Positions 10,289 through 23,900 of a stretch of DNA of 64,000 nucleotides are shown one piece after another. The position numbers were made by a program, and so were the translations under genes. Under the pieces are notes generated by a model, which was not told the origin of the DNA, did not search any database, and saw only the letters and a program-made list of their open reading frames with translations. The DNA is from Amorphophallus konjac (taxonomy: Eukaryota; Streptophyta; Magnoliopsida; Alismatales; Araceae): assembly GCA_022559845.1 (NCBI GenBank), contig CM040123.1, positions 293,930,642-293,994,641 of the forward strand, given 5' to 3'. Position 1 is the stretch's first letter, and each line of letters opens with the position of its first letter.

Positions 10289-13200
10289 CTTCAAGCTCTT
10301 CAGGAGGCAGAACAAGAGGAAGGCGGACTAGTAGAAGGTACACTCAAGATTTGTTCCAAGTATGCTCATGTCTTGTTTGATACCGGTGCATCACACTCTT
10401 TTGTTTCAAAGAAGTTTGCTGATCCGTTACCTATGGAACCGGAGTGGATAGATCTAGTAATTGCAACCCCACTCGGAAATGAATTCGAGATCTCACACCA
10501 CTATTCCAATTATACAGTTATGGTAAAAGGGAAAATTTTTCCAGCAGACTTAATATGTCTAGAGTTGAAGGGATATGATGTTATATTAGGAGCCGATTGG
10601 CTATCTACACATAAGGCCGTTGTTGATTGCCGTGAAGGCAAGGTAACTTTTAAGGAGTTTCTGGAACTTATCTACACTAGCCCTAAGAGTCGGAACAAGT
10701 CACCTCTTATTTTAGCTCTGCAAGCTAGCCAGCTTATAAGGAAAGGGTGTATATCTTTCCTTGCTTTTGTCACCATAAAGGAGACTAAGGAGACCAAGAT
10801 AGAAGACATCCTAGTAGTTCAGGAGTTTTTTGATGTATTTCCAGAAGATTTGCCTGGTTTACCCCCATAAAGAGAAGTGGCCTTCACCATCGACCTGGTC
10901 CCTAGTGCTGGTCTAGTCTCTAAGGCACCTTATAGGATGTCCCCTGCCGAGCTCAAGGAGTTAAAGGAACAATTGATGGAGCTTCTGAAGAAAGGATTTA
11001 TCAGACCAAGCACTTCCCCGTGGGGAGCGCCTATATTATTTGAAAAGAAGAAGGATGGATCTATGAGGCTATGCATCGACTATCGACAGTTAAATCATCT
11101 CACTATCAAAAACAAGTATCCACTGCTGAGAACCGATGAATTGTTTGATCAGATATCTGGATCTAAGTATTTCTCGAAGATTGATCTCAAGTTAGGATAT
11201 CACCAACTGAGAATCAAAGATGAAGACATTCATAAGACCGCGTTTAGGAGTAGGTATGGGCATTATGAATTTGTTGTTATGCCGTTTATGCAGTTGATGA
11301 ATAGCATATTCAGGCCTCATCTAGACTAGTTTGTGGTGGTTTTCATTGATGACATATTAATCTATTCAAAGACCAAGGAAGAACATGAAGAGCATTTGAG
11401 GATTGCATTACAGATATTGAGGACAAATCAGTTATATGCAAAGCTCAGTAAATGTGAGTTCTGGCTAGAAGAAGTATCCTTCCTAGGTCATGTAATTTCA
11501 AAGGATGGTTTATCAGTAGATCCATTAAAAGTTGAAGCCGTTAAGAATTGGGAAATATCGACCAATGCTAGAGAGATCCGAAGTTTCTTGGGTCTTGCAG
11601 GCTATTACATGCGATTCATTAAGGATTTTTCTAAGATCGCTGTGCCACTTACTAGGCTAACTCGCAAGGAGATCTGTTATGAAGGGAGCACAGATTGTGA
11701 AAGAAGCTTTCAAGCTCTAAAGGATCACTTGACTAATGCCCAAGTCTTGGCTTTACCAATTGAAGGAGAGAAATTCAAGGTATATACCGACGCGTCTGGC
11801 ATTGGCCTCGGATGTGTGTTAATGCAACAAGGAAGAGTCATAGCTTACTCTTCCAGACAACTAAAGAAGCATGAAGAGAACTACCCAGTCCATGACCTAG
11901 AATTGGCTGCGGTAGTGTTTGCACTAAAGATCTGGAGACATTACCTATACAGAGTACAATTCATTGTATACTCCGATCATAAGAGCCTCAAGTATCTCTT
12001 CTCTCAAAAGGAATTGAATATGAGACAGAGACGTTGGCTAGAATATCTCAAGGACTTCGACATTACAATCCAATATCATGCTAGAAAGGGTAATCCTGTA
12101 GCAGATGCCCTCAGTCGAAAACCAAGAGCCCTACTAGCCAATTGTATGATTCAGGAGTGGAAGTTGCTAGAACAGTTCTCTAGACTTGACATAGGTATGG
12201 ACAAGGAGAACAGGTGTGTTACACTATCACATGTGAGGATACAACCAGATCTACTCCATGAAATACAAGGACTTCAAGACAATGACCCTGTACTAGTGGA
12301 ATTCAAGGGTAAAATAGAAGTGCAATCTGATTTCAAGATAGCATTAGATTGAAGATTGTTGTTCAGGGAAGAACTTGTGTACCAGATTGTCCATAACTAA
12401 AGAAGAAGATATTAGAAGAAGCTCATAGATCAAGGTACACGATTCATCCTAGATCTACCAAGATGTATCAAGACTTGAAGCGAACCTTTTGGTGGCCCAA
12501 CATGAAAAGGGGGGTAGCAAACTTCGTGTCTCGTTGCCTCACTTGCCAGCAAGTTAAGACAGAACACCAAAAGCATGTCGGTAAGCTACATCCTCTTGAT
12601 ATTCCCAAGTGGAAGTGGGAGGATCTCGGTATGGACTTCATAATGGGCCTGTCTAAATCTAAAGGAGGACATGATGAAATATGGCTCATCATAGACCGAT
12701 TGATCAAGTCGGCACATTTCTTGCCAATCAAGAGCCGAAGATCAGTTGACGTTTTTGCTGCACTGTACATCAAGGAGATTGTCAGACTACATGGAGTTCC
12801 TATTTCGATCGTGTCAGACAGAGGCCCGCGTTTTACTTCTCATTTTTGGAAGGATCTACAACATTTATTGGGGACAAGACTTAACTTTAGTACAACTTTT
12901 CATCCGCAGACGGATGGTCAGACCGAGAGAACAAATCAAGTAGTAGAAGACATGCTCAGAGCTTGTATCATTGATTTTAGTGGAAGCTGGCATGATCACT
13001 TGCCTTTGGTCTAGTTTGCATACAACAACAGTTACCAGGCAAGTATACAGATGGCACCTTTCGAAGCTTTGTACGGAAGGAGTTGCCGATCACCCTTGTG
13101 CTGGTATAAAGTTGGCGAGAAATAGCTACTAGGCCTAGACATGGTTAGAGCACCTTTCGAGAAAATCAAACTGATTAGAGAAAGACTACAGACACCTCAA

Positions 13201-13668
13201 TCTAGACAAAAGGCTTATGCCGACACAAGAAGGAGAGATCTCGAATTCCAGGTCGGAGATCATGTATTTCTTAAGATTTCTTCAGGGCGAAGAATTAGAA
13301 GATTTGGTGTTAAAGGCAAGCTTACACCAAGGTATATCAGACCTTTCGAGGTATTAGAATGATTTGGCGAGGTTGCCTACCGCATCGCCTTACCTCCTCA
13401 ATTGTACGACGTTCATAATGTGTTTCACATAACCATGTTAAAGAAGTATGTGCACGATCCATCTCATATCATAAATCATAGAGACCTGGTGATACAAAGG
13501 GATCTCACATTTGAACAAACACCCATGAAGATCCTTAATCGTGAGGTACGTGCACTAAGGAACAAGACAATTTCCTTGGTTAAAGTTCAATGGAGTAAAT
13601 GCTCAGAACAAGAAGCCACATGGGAGACCGTGGAATCCATGAAGAAGCAATTCCCAGACTTATTCTAA
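10289..13668 (+). pseudogene. Tekay/Del-like chromovirus pol (PR-RT-RNaseH-INT-chromodomain), broken
   Basis: Polyprotein that would cleave, reverse-transcribe and integrate the element. Domains in order: retropepsin ([10 protein letters not shown], near 10378); RT ([21 protein letters not shown], active site [11 protein letters not shown] near 11335); RNase H ([24 protein letters not shown]). Integrase follows, with a zinc-binding start, MDFIMGL, SDRGPRFTSHFW and [13 protein letters not shown]. The C-terminus ends EATWETVESMKKQFPDLF, a remnant chromodomain. Compared with the copy at 29880, RT lacks nine residues between VVMPF and MQLMN (in-frame 27-bp loss), removing a conserved stretch. Stops lie at 10868-10870, 11327-11329, about 12350, 13012-13014, about 13124 and about 13361. 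The 5' end is cut by the TRIM element. Confidence 0.9.
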
Positions 13669-13744
13669 AAGGTATGTACCCTGCACCCTCCACGTCTAAA
13701 GTACAGTTGAATTTGGGGACCAAATTCTTTTAAGTGGGGGAGGG
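13669..13744 (+). other. pol 3' flank and polypurine tract
   Basis: Short untranslated spacer ending in AAGTGGGGGAGGG just before the LTR's TGTAGC. The same spacer and purine tract appear in reverse at 20973-20990 and 54905-54920 beside the other two Tekay elements. Confidence 0.8.
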
Positions 13745-16700
13745 TGTAGCAACCCTGATAAATGGAAGGAATAAAAATCTTAAATAGATTAAAAACCCCA
13801 CAAATGTTCAAGGCCCAACACATATATATACACATAAACCACTTATATATATACCAAATGGGCCTTACACTTAAACCGTATGGGCCTTGCACCTAAACCA
13901 AATAAGCCAAAGGAAAGGGCGCCCTGCCCTAGGGGGCCATTTCATCAAATAAAGCCCTCCTATATGGGTGCCATTTTCATATAGTAGTGAGCAACTTTCA
14001 TTGCCAAGATAGAGGAGAAGGGTGCCCCCTGTGTGGGCGCTATTCAATGAAATAAAGACCCTGTGAATGGGAGTTTTTTAAGGAAATAGGGACTCCTCCT
14101 TAGACGCCATTTCACTGTGGGTGAAATTAAAGAAACTATAGGCCGTAGTTCGTTCTAAGTAGGACTCTTGTTGCTGATACAAGAAGGACTTAATCTTGGT
14201 AGGATTGATACATGGGAAGTTTAAATAATAATATGATTCCTTCCATGGAAACTTTGATCCCAATCGAACTCTTAAACCTCATTAGGATTCTCTACACTAT
14301 AAAAACCCTGTCCCTCGATCAAGCACCGGTTATTGCTTCAACTTCCTTTAGCGATTGTGCTTCTTCTCTGTTACTTCGTGGAAAAGAGGACTTGGTTCTT
14401 CTTCTGGGTTGTTATGCCAGTTAATTACTTCTTCTACGATAGAGGAAGTCCTCCTGCTAGTGCTCTTCCTTTTTGCTAGAAAGAGGATTGCTTCTCTTCC
14501 ACCAATGCTAGCCACAGGAACGTCTGTCCTGTTAGTCTCTACATCAAAGGAAGTAGAGCTGCTTCTCCTACTGCTGTTGCAGCTATATCTTCTTCCTACT
14601 TCATTTTGCTACTGTAAAGGGAGAGCATCGTCTTCCTTTGTCTAGTGAAAAAGCAGCAGTTACTACATCCAGTTTCTTTGTTCCACGGATTGCAGAACAG
14701 AGTACCGTTTCCGTGAACATCTGTTGCTTTCTTCAATCTCTTCACGTACTGTCAACCAGAATCAACCCAGAAAGGTATGTGTTCTCAAGTACCAAGCCCA
14801 ACCTAATACCTTTAGATCATGAGCATGCATATACGTATGATATATTGGTTTTCAGTTGTTTCTGCTTCATTTTTTAGAGATTTGGTAAAAGGGCGCCCCT
14901 CTATAGGGCGATATTTTGATAAAACGACTGCACACACAGTCATTATTCTTTCAGTAATTAAATAAGTACACCATCTTTAAAATTTAATAGCCATGAACCA
15001 TGACATCCAATCTTTGCATGAGTATACTGCTAGATTCCTACTATTTTTCTCTAACTGTCCAAGTATTCGCTTCTGGAAAATTCTTGTAAATCGGAAAGTG
15101 GCACTATTCATGACCAATTCACGCATGAATGAAGCACATCTGTCACCCAGCCACTATTTGAATAGGGCGCCCTAGACCTGTCACTATTTTCCTAAAACCC
15201 AGGCTCTGCCCAGGGCGCCATTTACCCTGAGCAGTAAAAACCCAGAATTCTTGGTTATGTAATTAAAATATGGAATTGACATTGAGTATTTAAATCTTGA
15301 ATTTATATGCTCTATTTCCCAAACAGGATTTAAAGAAATGGAGACCCTGTCCAGGGTGCCATATTCCTGGTTCTTGTTTTTCATAGTTTTTCTGTAACCC
15401 CTTTTCAGTGGGTTGTATATTGGCACTATATTCCAGTCCGTGAGTATAATCTCATGTTTCATGATGTTTTATCAATTACCCCACTATTTCTCGGTGATAG
15501 ATGAACCCTCCGTGAAATATTCCTTCCTTCGGACTGGTGATTTTATCATAGAGACCTCCATAAGTCTATACGAAGCCTTGGATTCGCTCAAGACCGCCGA
15601 GTAGGTTGTACCACTAAAACCCATGACACTTTTTTATTGCCATGTCACTCTAAAAAAATAAGGTATACCGGCCCTCATGGGATGCTATTTGGATACTATG
15701 AGAATGTTTCTTAAGTTAATGGAATGGGGAAGCCATACCATTGCAATCACTTAAGGATTTAGTGCCTACATGTGGACACTAGTCCTTCCTACCTTATCAT
15801 GTACTAAGGATGAGCAATCATGTGAATATGAACGCTTATTCTTCATATCTTGGCACCCATTAGGGAGCCGATTCCACCCAGTTTTCAACAAGTATCATGA
15901 TTATACCATTTAATTATAGTACGTCCTTGCGTATCAAGCTATATCCTCATGATTCTATTCCACAAGATCTACCTTAAAATTTCTACTAGAGCTTTTTCTT
16001 GAAACTCTATATTGGCTAGAACTATAGTGGATGTCAAAAATATATGACTCAATGCTTGCGCATATAGGGCTCGATCTGGTCCTGGGAGGAGCACCCGAAA
16101 GTACTTGTGCCTATGAGAACTATTATTGATCATGGTGTCGCATTGCACCGAAGTGCATGACTTGCTTGATTGGACATTTCCACAAATTCTATACTTGTAC
16201 TTGATTTGACATGACATGACGTGCGTGGCCCGGAAAGGGTATATACTTGCTTGCTTGAAACATGATAGCCAATTCTTGACATGACTTGATAAATGTACAT
16301 ACTTGTTCATCTTGGTATATTGACATGAAAGACTTGCTAGTTCACTCATTTATCTCTTGCTATACTCTCTCTCTAATGTCGTTTCACACGAACATACATA
16401 GCCATACTTGCACTCATGCAACATGTAATTTACAAAAAGCAAGCTAGCACTTGAGATATAATTCCTACTGAGCATTCGCCCACCTAGTGTTTTTCCCTAT
16501 TTTTTAGGTAATTCCGATGACGAGACTCATTCAGATGGGGATGGACAAGAGTGAAGAGTCTAGAGCCATTCCAACCGTCAAGCGTTATCTAGTCCTGTCT
16601 TTTCTATTTTTTATAGTCATCCATTGTACTTTTCCTTTAATTAAGTCATAGTTCTTTCATAAAGAATTGTAATGGAGTACTTTAACATTATGACTAATAA

Positions 16701-16827
16701 AGGACTAGGTTATCATTACTTGTGCGCGCTCTGTCTATGTATGTCAAATACACTTACGCTCTGATTGAAATGATTGATATAAACTCGCTACGTATCTCCG
16801 GGTTCCTTCCGCGCTCGGGACGTGACA
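13745..16827 (+). repeat. Shared LTR of the outer Tekay-like element (3083 bp)
   Basis: Begins TGTAGCAACCC right after a purine tract and ends GACGTGACA just before a PBS. It therefore serves as 3' LTR of the pol copy on its left and 5' LTR of the gag copy on its right. The sequence differs from the LTRs of the other two Tekay elements. It carries scattered GGGCGCC-type palindromes (13917, 14890, 15165, 15208 and diverged copies). No coding frame within it is credible. Confidence 0.85.
14298..14305 (+). promoter_or_regulatory. TATA box in the Tekay LTR
   Basis: TATAAAAA in CACTATAAAAACCCTGTCC, about 550 bp into the LTR and followed by a C/T-rich leader, consistent with a U3 promoter. Confidence 0.55.
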
Positions 16828-16834
16828 GTTTTTG

Positions 16835-16846
16835 TGGTATCAGAGC
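16835..16846 (+). other. PBS, initiator-Met tRNA
   Basis: TGGTATCAGAGC, seven bases after the LTR end. It marks the start of a second element interior sharing the LTR with the pol copy upstream. Confidence 0.9.
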
Positions 16847-17002
16847 CTAGGATATTCAATTCCAAGGAAACCCAAGTCCAAGGATAGGTTTAAACCTTTA
16901 CCCGGTGAGATTAGGTAGAGCCAAGGGTTAAGTTAACTTAGAAACTAGAACCTTTGGATGTAATCACATATTAACATAGTTATCTTAATAAATTGTAGGA
17001 TC

Positions 17003-17631
17003 ATGGTCGCAGAACGTGCTCAGTGGTGTGATATCCAAAGGACCGTGCAAGGTCTCACTCAAGCGCTACAACAGGTAGCGCAAGGAGGTGCTAATTATGG
17101 AGCCGATAGTCTCCCTCAAAGTTTCCACAATATGAACCCTCCTAAATTCATAGGCTCGATCGATCCAGACAATGCCGAGCATTGGATATGGGAGATTGAA
17201 TGGATATTCTGTGTCATGCAATGCATGGATCAAGAAAAAGTTCTATTAGCTACATTTCAGTAAGAGAGGGATGCCCGTTCCTGGTGGGAGTCCATAGAAG
17301 CTACAGTACAACAAGATCATGTTAAATGGGCTGAATTCAAGGAGTATTTCAATAACAAGTATTTTTCTGATCGAGTACAAGAGAAGAAGGTTGCCGAATT
17401 CGCTACACTTAAACAAAGAACATTAACAGTGGCTGAGTACGAGGCTCAATTCTCTAGGATGTCACGGTACGCTAAACACATAGTAAGTACCGAGAAGATG
17501 AAGGCTAGAAGAATTCTCAATGGGCTCAGGCCTCAATATATTACACAGCTAGCGTCGATGGATGTACAAGTCTACTCAGAGATAGTACAGCGATCCCAAT
17601 TGTTAGAAGATGCCACGGAGCTTTCAGATAG
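17003..17631 (+). pseudogene. Tekay gag, N-terminal part, interrupted by nested element
   Basis: Capsid part of a gypsy gag. It starts MVAERAQWCDIQRTVQGL and shows the conserved NPPKFIGSIDPDNAEHW, DARSWWES, EFKEYFNNKYF and SRMSRYAKHI blocks of Retrotrans_gag, then LNGLRPQYI and YSEIVQRSQLLE. One in-frame stop follows TFQ (17261-17263). The reading frame is cut at 17631 by insertion of the element at 17632-28965 and resumes at 28971 (target duplication GATAG). The two halves together give a complete gag. Confidence 0.85.
17627..17631. repeat. Target-site duplication GATAG (left)
   Basis: GATAG directly before the nested LTR's TGTC; the partner is at 28966-28970. It proves a single insertion of a complete element into gag. 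Confidence 0.9.
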
Positions 17632-20600
17632 TGTCATGCCCCGAGCCTTTATGACAGCGGAAGACTCGCTCGAGAAACGGGAATAGCCGGCATGGTAAGC
17701 CTCTTGCAAGCAAAAATGATCAGAGCGCAAGACAATCACACACATAAATGCAATTGCACATTATTTTAATCAAACTTCAACTTATTTCATTGATAATCAA
17801 TATTCAAATATAATAACTTTCAACTTCTTTCAACCTATCAGACTCAAGAAATAGGAAAATTACAGAGACTCGATCTAAACAATATAGACTTTCCTAAGTC
17901 TTCACTCTGATCTTGACAAAACTTTCATTCACTCTCGGACCCGCTACTTGTATAGCCCGAATCTGAATTCGAATCACTTTCATTTCCTGAAAAGATTGGA
18001 AATAGGTAATGAGCACACTTGCCCAGTAGATATCTTCGCATCAACATGAATGCATCATTAAAGTAATTAACATTTTAGATCTAAAGAAATAAGGTAAAAT
18101 CATGCAAATGCGATCAATCACGCGATTAAACCAAAGTAACAAGATGATCATGTAAGATAGAATGAGAGCAAAAATGAACTAGTAAGAATGTAACAAGAAC
18201 ATGTTATTGGCCTTTCATGAACAAGAATGTATCGAGAATGTACTAGCAAGCCACACAATCATCACTCCAGTATCCTTTGCTTATGAGCAAGTACTTCGTG
18301 AATTTCTGTGAAATATCAAGTCATGTACAAGAAAGTCATGTCGTGCTGTATCGTGGATCTTCACTTATTTATAGAGAAAGTACTCCCAGCGCAATGCAAC
18401 GTCAGTAGCATCATACCCCATGGTTTATAATAGTATGTTTCCAGTAATCAACTGAGGGGACTAGCATAGAGCCCATGAACACAATCAGTGCTCGATCGTA
18501 TCTTCAAGTATAAATCAAGCTACTTCCACGCATGTAACAATAAAGTATGGCCAAGAATGTATAATTCAATAAGTTCATGATAACACTATTCAATGAATGA
18601 ACGCTTCAATTTAATAATGCAAGAGTCAAGAATGACTTAAACAAGGTTATGGTTATGGAAATAAATCGGCAGCATAACGGTACATTTCTTTAACTTCTAT
18701 TCATTATATTAAGGTTCTTGATCAATATGATAAGTCCTAGACCATTATCAAGTAATCTATGAACTTTAGAATATCAACCCTTGGTTCAAACCTCGGGTTT
18801 ACTAGCTCAAACATTGTGACGGTCAAGTACTGGGCCGTTACACTCATGTAACGCACCAGTAGTGGGCCGTTACATTAGTCAAATACCAGAAATAGTAAAA
18901 TAGACTAAGTGAAATGTGACGGTCGTATATTGGGCCGTTAGATACTCCTGACGGTCCAGTATAGATCCGTTACATTGCTAGAACCAGAAACATCGATAGT
19001 GCTTCCTAACAATTGGGCTTTCATGATACAACCAACTCGGCGTCCAAGTTGGAATCCCAGGCTCGCAGAGAATTACGGAGGCCTCGAAACAAGATTTCCT
19101 AGTCCATTGGAAGGAATATCCAATAGAGAGGTCCTCATGTCCAAGAATAATGTTCCTATAGTGCAAAGTGTAAACTAATGGATAACATACCAGAATATGT
19201 GCCATGTACTTAAAGAAATGACTCTATAGATAGAGAGAAAATGTGTAGCAACGTGAAACCAAGATAAACTCCGTCAATACATCATTGAAAACCATGATTT
19301 AGATACAAAACTATAGAATTTTGGCACATGAAATTAACATAACTTAAAATAACTTAAGACACCTTAATCATGCACTTTCGATTATGAATCAGTAACTAAA
19401 CATAAAGTCATGATAACAGGTGCAAACTTAGCTATCTAAGTTTATTTATAGGTAAACTTTAACTGGTTATCATTCTGCCTCGGGCTGACAGAACACAGTG
19501 TCTGACGGTCTAGGATAGGCGCGTTACAATCTTGTGACGGTTTATCGTAGGGCCGTTACAATAGTGTAACGTTCCTATTAAGAAGCGTCAGAGACAACAA
19601 AATAATTAAGATACAGCAGAGGATGTGACGGCTTATCGTAGGGCCGTTATATCATTATGACGGTCTTACCTTGATGCGTCATATCGTCTGCTGGCAGTAA
19701 AATAAAGTAAAGGTTTATGAAAACATAACATGCCTGGAAATCAAAATACTACAACTATTCTAGACATGATAAACGAAGTATAGGCCAACTATATGCATGG
19801 GTTTGAGTGGATAGACAAGATAATATCTTTTATTTTCCATTTAGGGTTAAGAGATGCATGAATGTATAGAACCATTAAAACATGAAATTTATGATCTATC
19901 ATGCATGAAATCAATCAAAACCGGAGGACTTTTATCCCTAACAAGATGTTTTTACCAATCATGAGATGACCTACCTCTTAACTAGTCTTTAAGCTTCTAA
20001 TTTAAGTCTGAAAATCGTGCCCTAGTTCTCCTTTTCCAGTGATTTTCCAGTAATTTCCCGCTACTCTAACTCCATGACCTCTTGACCTAAAGATGTGAAA
20101 TTTTGAGGGTAAGAAGATGAAACTATGGTGAACAAAAAGTTCTAAAGGATTGAGCCCTAATTACCTCGTTTAGATGTCCTAATCTCTTGATCTTCAGGGG
20201 TCTTGCGTTTAGTTTCTTGGGTTATTATGGTCGAACCAGTAACTTTGGAAGCTTCAATCTCCTTGGTTGCTTGATCTCCTAGCACGAAATTTGGAGAAAT
20301 ATTAGTCTAAAGTATACTAAACAAAATCTTTCAAAGAACTTACCCGAAATTATGACTCCTTACCTTGTTTCTTCACGAGCCAAAAGTAAGGGTCACTCAG
20401 TTCAGAACTAGGTCCTATTTATAGGGTTTTGGCTAGGGTTTGAGGATTAGATCGATTCTAGAGTCCTTAATTTGCCCGAACTTGTTCCCTAAGAGTCCCT
20501 AGTAACCTTACAAGTTCTCCCAATTAGGTCTCTTGTAGATAGGATCCCAAAGATCCAATCTTTCTACTCGTTCTTCCATTCACGGAACTGACATGGTGTA

Positions 20601-20972
20601 ACGCATCAGTCTAGGTGCGTTACGTGACTGTGGCGATCGCACGATAGACCGCTACATCCAACGTGCACAAAATTCAACATAAATCAAACTCTTTTGTTAA
20701 TTATCCATTTTATTATCTATAAAAATGGTATTTTGTTCTTAAAATATATAAATAGGCTAAATAACCTTCTAGAATATGGGCCAACTTAATGGGCTTGGTC
20801 CCTAAACCTTTTGGATTTTATTTAAATAGGCTAGGTTGATTATTTAACACAATTGGGCCTTATAATGACTTATTAATCCAATAATCCTTTTATTAATCTA
20901 TTTAGCCGTTATAAATTCTAGAAAATTTTATAAATAATCCAGAAATTATTACATAAATTCTGGGGCACTACA
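17632..20972 (-). repeat. 3' LTR of nested Tekay element 1 (3341 bp)
   Basis: On the plus strand it starts TGTCATGCCCCGAGCC and ends GGGGCACTACA. It is collinear with 25652-28965 with scattered substitutions and small indels. It carries many TGACGGTC...GGCCGTTAC hairpin motifs (18826-18980, 19497-19690, 20592-20660) and a minus-strand TATA box. Confidence 0.9.
20417..20424 (-). promoter_or_regulatory. TATA box in nested Tekay LTR
   Basis: The minus strand reads CCCTATAAATAGGA. The same box is conserved in the other three LTRs of this family (28408, 54378, 62335), which supports a real U3 promoter. Confidence 0.6.
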
Positions 20973-23900
20973 CCCTCCCCCACATAGATGAATTTGGTCC
21001 CCAAATTCAATACATAGATTATGGAGAGTGTACTTACAGTTGAATAATTCTTGAAATTTTTTCCGCATGACTGCTTCGGTTTCCCATGTTACTTCATATG
21101 GCCATGTTTTCTTCCATTGAATCTTGACCATAGGAATCACGTTATTTCTTAGTTGATGCACTTCTCGTTCTAGAATCTTTATTGGCGTTTGCTCGTACGT
21201 CATATCATTCTGAATCTCCAGATTGTTATAAGTGATAATATGGTCCGGATCATATACATACTTTTCAGCATAGAGACGTGAAATATGTCATGAACTCCTG
21301 CTAATTGTGGAGGTAAAGCCAGTTTGTATGCCACTTCACCGACCCTTTCAAGAATTTCAAACGGGCCAATGAACCTTGGAGTTAGTTTGCCCTTAATGCC
21401 AAATCTCCGAATACCACGACCTGGAGAAACCTTGAGATACACATGGTCTCCAACTTGAAATTCCAAGTCGCGTCTTCGATTATCAGCATAATATTTTTGC
21501 CTATCTTGTGCCATCTTTATTCTCTCTTGAATAAGCTTGATCTTCTCTGTAGAATCTCTGATAATATCGGGGCCTAGGAATTATCTTTCCCCTATTTCAT
21601 TCCAACATATTGGTGATCGACAACTTTTTCCATATAGAGCTTCAAAAGGTGTCATTTGTATGCTGGCCCGATAACTGTTGTTATATGTAAATTCTACTAG
21701 AGGCAAGTGATCATGCCAACTATCTCCAAAATCAATAACACAAGCCCTGAGCATGTTTTCTACCACTTGATTCGTTCTTTCTGTCTGACCATCAGTTTGT
21801 GAATGAAAAACTGTGTTGAAATTCAATCTAGTCCCTAGTGACTGTTGTAGACCCTTCCAAAACTGTGATGTGAATCGAGGATCTCTATCAGATATAATGG
21901 TGACTGGGACACTATGTAATTTAACAATTTCTCTTATGTATAATGCTGCCAGGATATCCACGGACCATCGACTTTTTATTGGTATGAAATGTGCAGATTT
22001 AGTCAATCGGTCTATGATTACCCATATACCATCGTGTCCAACTCTTGTCTTAGGTAACCCCATAATGCAATCCATCCCTATACTCTCCCACTTCCATTCG
22101 GGAATATTCAAGGGATGCAGTTTACCTGCAGGTCTAAAATGCTCGGCCTTTACTTGTTGACAAGTGAGATAGGGAGACACAAAATCAGGTATTTCTCTCT
22201 TCATATTGGGCGACCAGAAGTTTCTTTTGAGATCTTGATACATTTTTATACCTCTTGGATGAATGGTGTACCTGGACTTATGTGCTTCTTCTAGAATCAA
22301 TTTCTTCGTATCCTCATGATCCGATACACATACTCGGTCTTTAAATAGCAATCTTCCATCTTTAATAGAAAAATCCCGCCTTTGTTCAACATTGGCCTTG
22401 ATCTCCAATAATATAGGATCATCATTTTACAGCTTGACCAGATCTTTTATCAATGTAGGTTGAGCTTGAATATTAGCTAGGAAACAATCCTCCTTCCTGT
22501 CAATATCTAAGTTCAACTGAGCAAATTGAGGAATAAGATTAGTCATACTAATCATGAGACTTGATAGCATACCCATTAGTTTTCTGCTGAGTGCATCCGC
22601 AACAGCATTAGCCTTGCCATAATGATATTGAATAGCAAAATCAAAGTCTTTGAGATATTCTAACCATCTCCTCTGCCTCATATTTAGCTCTTTTTGAGAG
22701 AATAAATATTTCAAGCTTTTGTGGTCCGAGTAGACCGTAAACTTTTCTCCATAGAGATAATGACGCCAAATTTTCAAGGTGAAAATGACAGCTGCTAATT
22801 CCAAATCATGTACATGATAATTTTCCTCGTGACGCTTCAATTATCTTGAAGAATAACAGATTACCCTACCATTTTACATGAGGACACACCCTAAGCCAAT
22901 ACACGATGCATCCGTATATACTTCGAATCCACCACCTTCCATCGCTAGTGTTAGAATAGGAGCTGTAGTAAGATGATTCTTAAGAGGTTGGAAACTCTTT
23001 TCACATTCCTCTGACCAGACAAAAGGATTTTCTTTTCTCGTGAGTCTAGTTAAAGGAACTGCAATCTTTGAAAAATCCTTAATGAATCTTCTATAATAAC
23101 CAGCTAGACCCAGAAAGCTTCATACTTTCGATACGGTCGTTGGCCGGCTCCAATTTTTGACATCTTCTACCTTAGAAGGATCCACAGCGATACCTTCTTT
23201 TGAAATAATGTGGCCTAGGAATGAAACTTCCTTGAGCCAGAATTCACATTTATTTAGCTTGGCATAGAGTTTATGTTCTCTAAGTATTTGAAAAGCTATC
23301 CTCAGATGTTCTTCATGTTCTTTCTTTGTCTTGGAATATATCAAGATGTCATCGATGAAGATGGCGATGAATTGGTCCAGATATGGCTGGAAAATAATGT
23401 TCATAAGTTGCATAAATGCTGCTAGGGTATTAGTTAACCCGGACGGCATTACCACGAATTCATAGTGGCCATAACGACTTCGAAAAGTCGATTTATAAAT
23501 ATCCTCTTCTTTAATTCTAAGCTGATGATAACCTGATCTGAGGTCTATCTTAGAAAAATATTCTGCTCCTGAAAGCTAATCGAATAGTTCATCAATACGC
23601 GGCAACGGATACTTATTTTTGATTGTAAGTTGATTTAGTCACTGGTAATCGATGCATAGCCTGAGAGAACCATCCTTCTTCTTGACAAATAGAACCGGCG
23701 CACCCCAAGGGGATGTGCTAGGTCTGATAAAGCCCTTATCCAGTAGTTCCTGCAACTGCTTCTTTAGTTCTTTGAGTTCTGCGGGAGACATCCTGTAAGG
23801 GGCTATAGAAACAGGTGATGCTCCTGGAATGAGTTCAATAGTGAAGTTTACTTCCCTCTCGGGTGGTAAACTGGGTAATTCGGATGGGAACACATCGGGG

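Noticed and set aside
12468..12773. Antisense ORF opposite integrase (similar ones at 21813-22160 and 55748-56095)
   Set aside because: Mirror frames of integrase coding sequence. They recur at the same place in each Tekay copy only because the sense strand is conserved.
13985..15600. ORFs of 60-126 codons in the outer Tekay LTR
   Set aside because: No similarity to known proteins, location inside an LTR downstream of a TATA box, and no consistent codon pattern.
16835..16846. tRNA gene suggested by repeated TGGTATCAGAGC and its complement
   Set aside because: Only the 12-base 3'-end complement is present each time, next to an LTR. It is a primer binding site, with no cloverleaf around it.
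18975..19205. Short ORFs on both strands of the Tekay LTRs, also at 26994-27224
   Set aside because: Non-coding LTR sequence. The same region in the other LTR copies is broken or has shifted frames.
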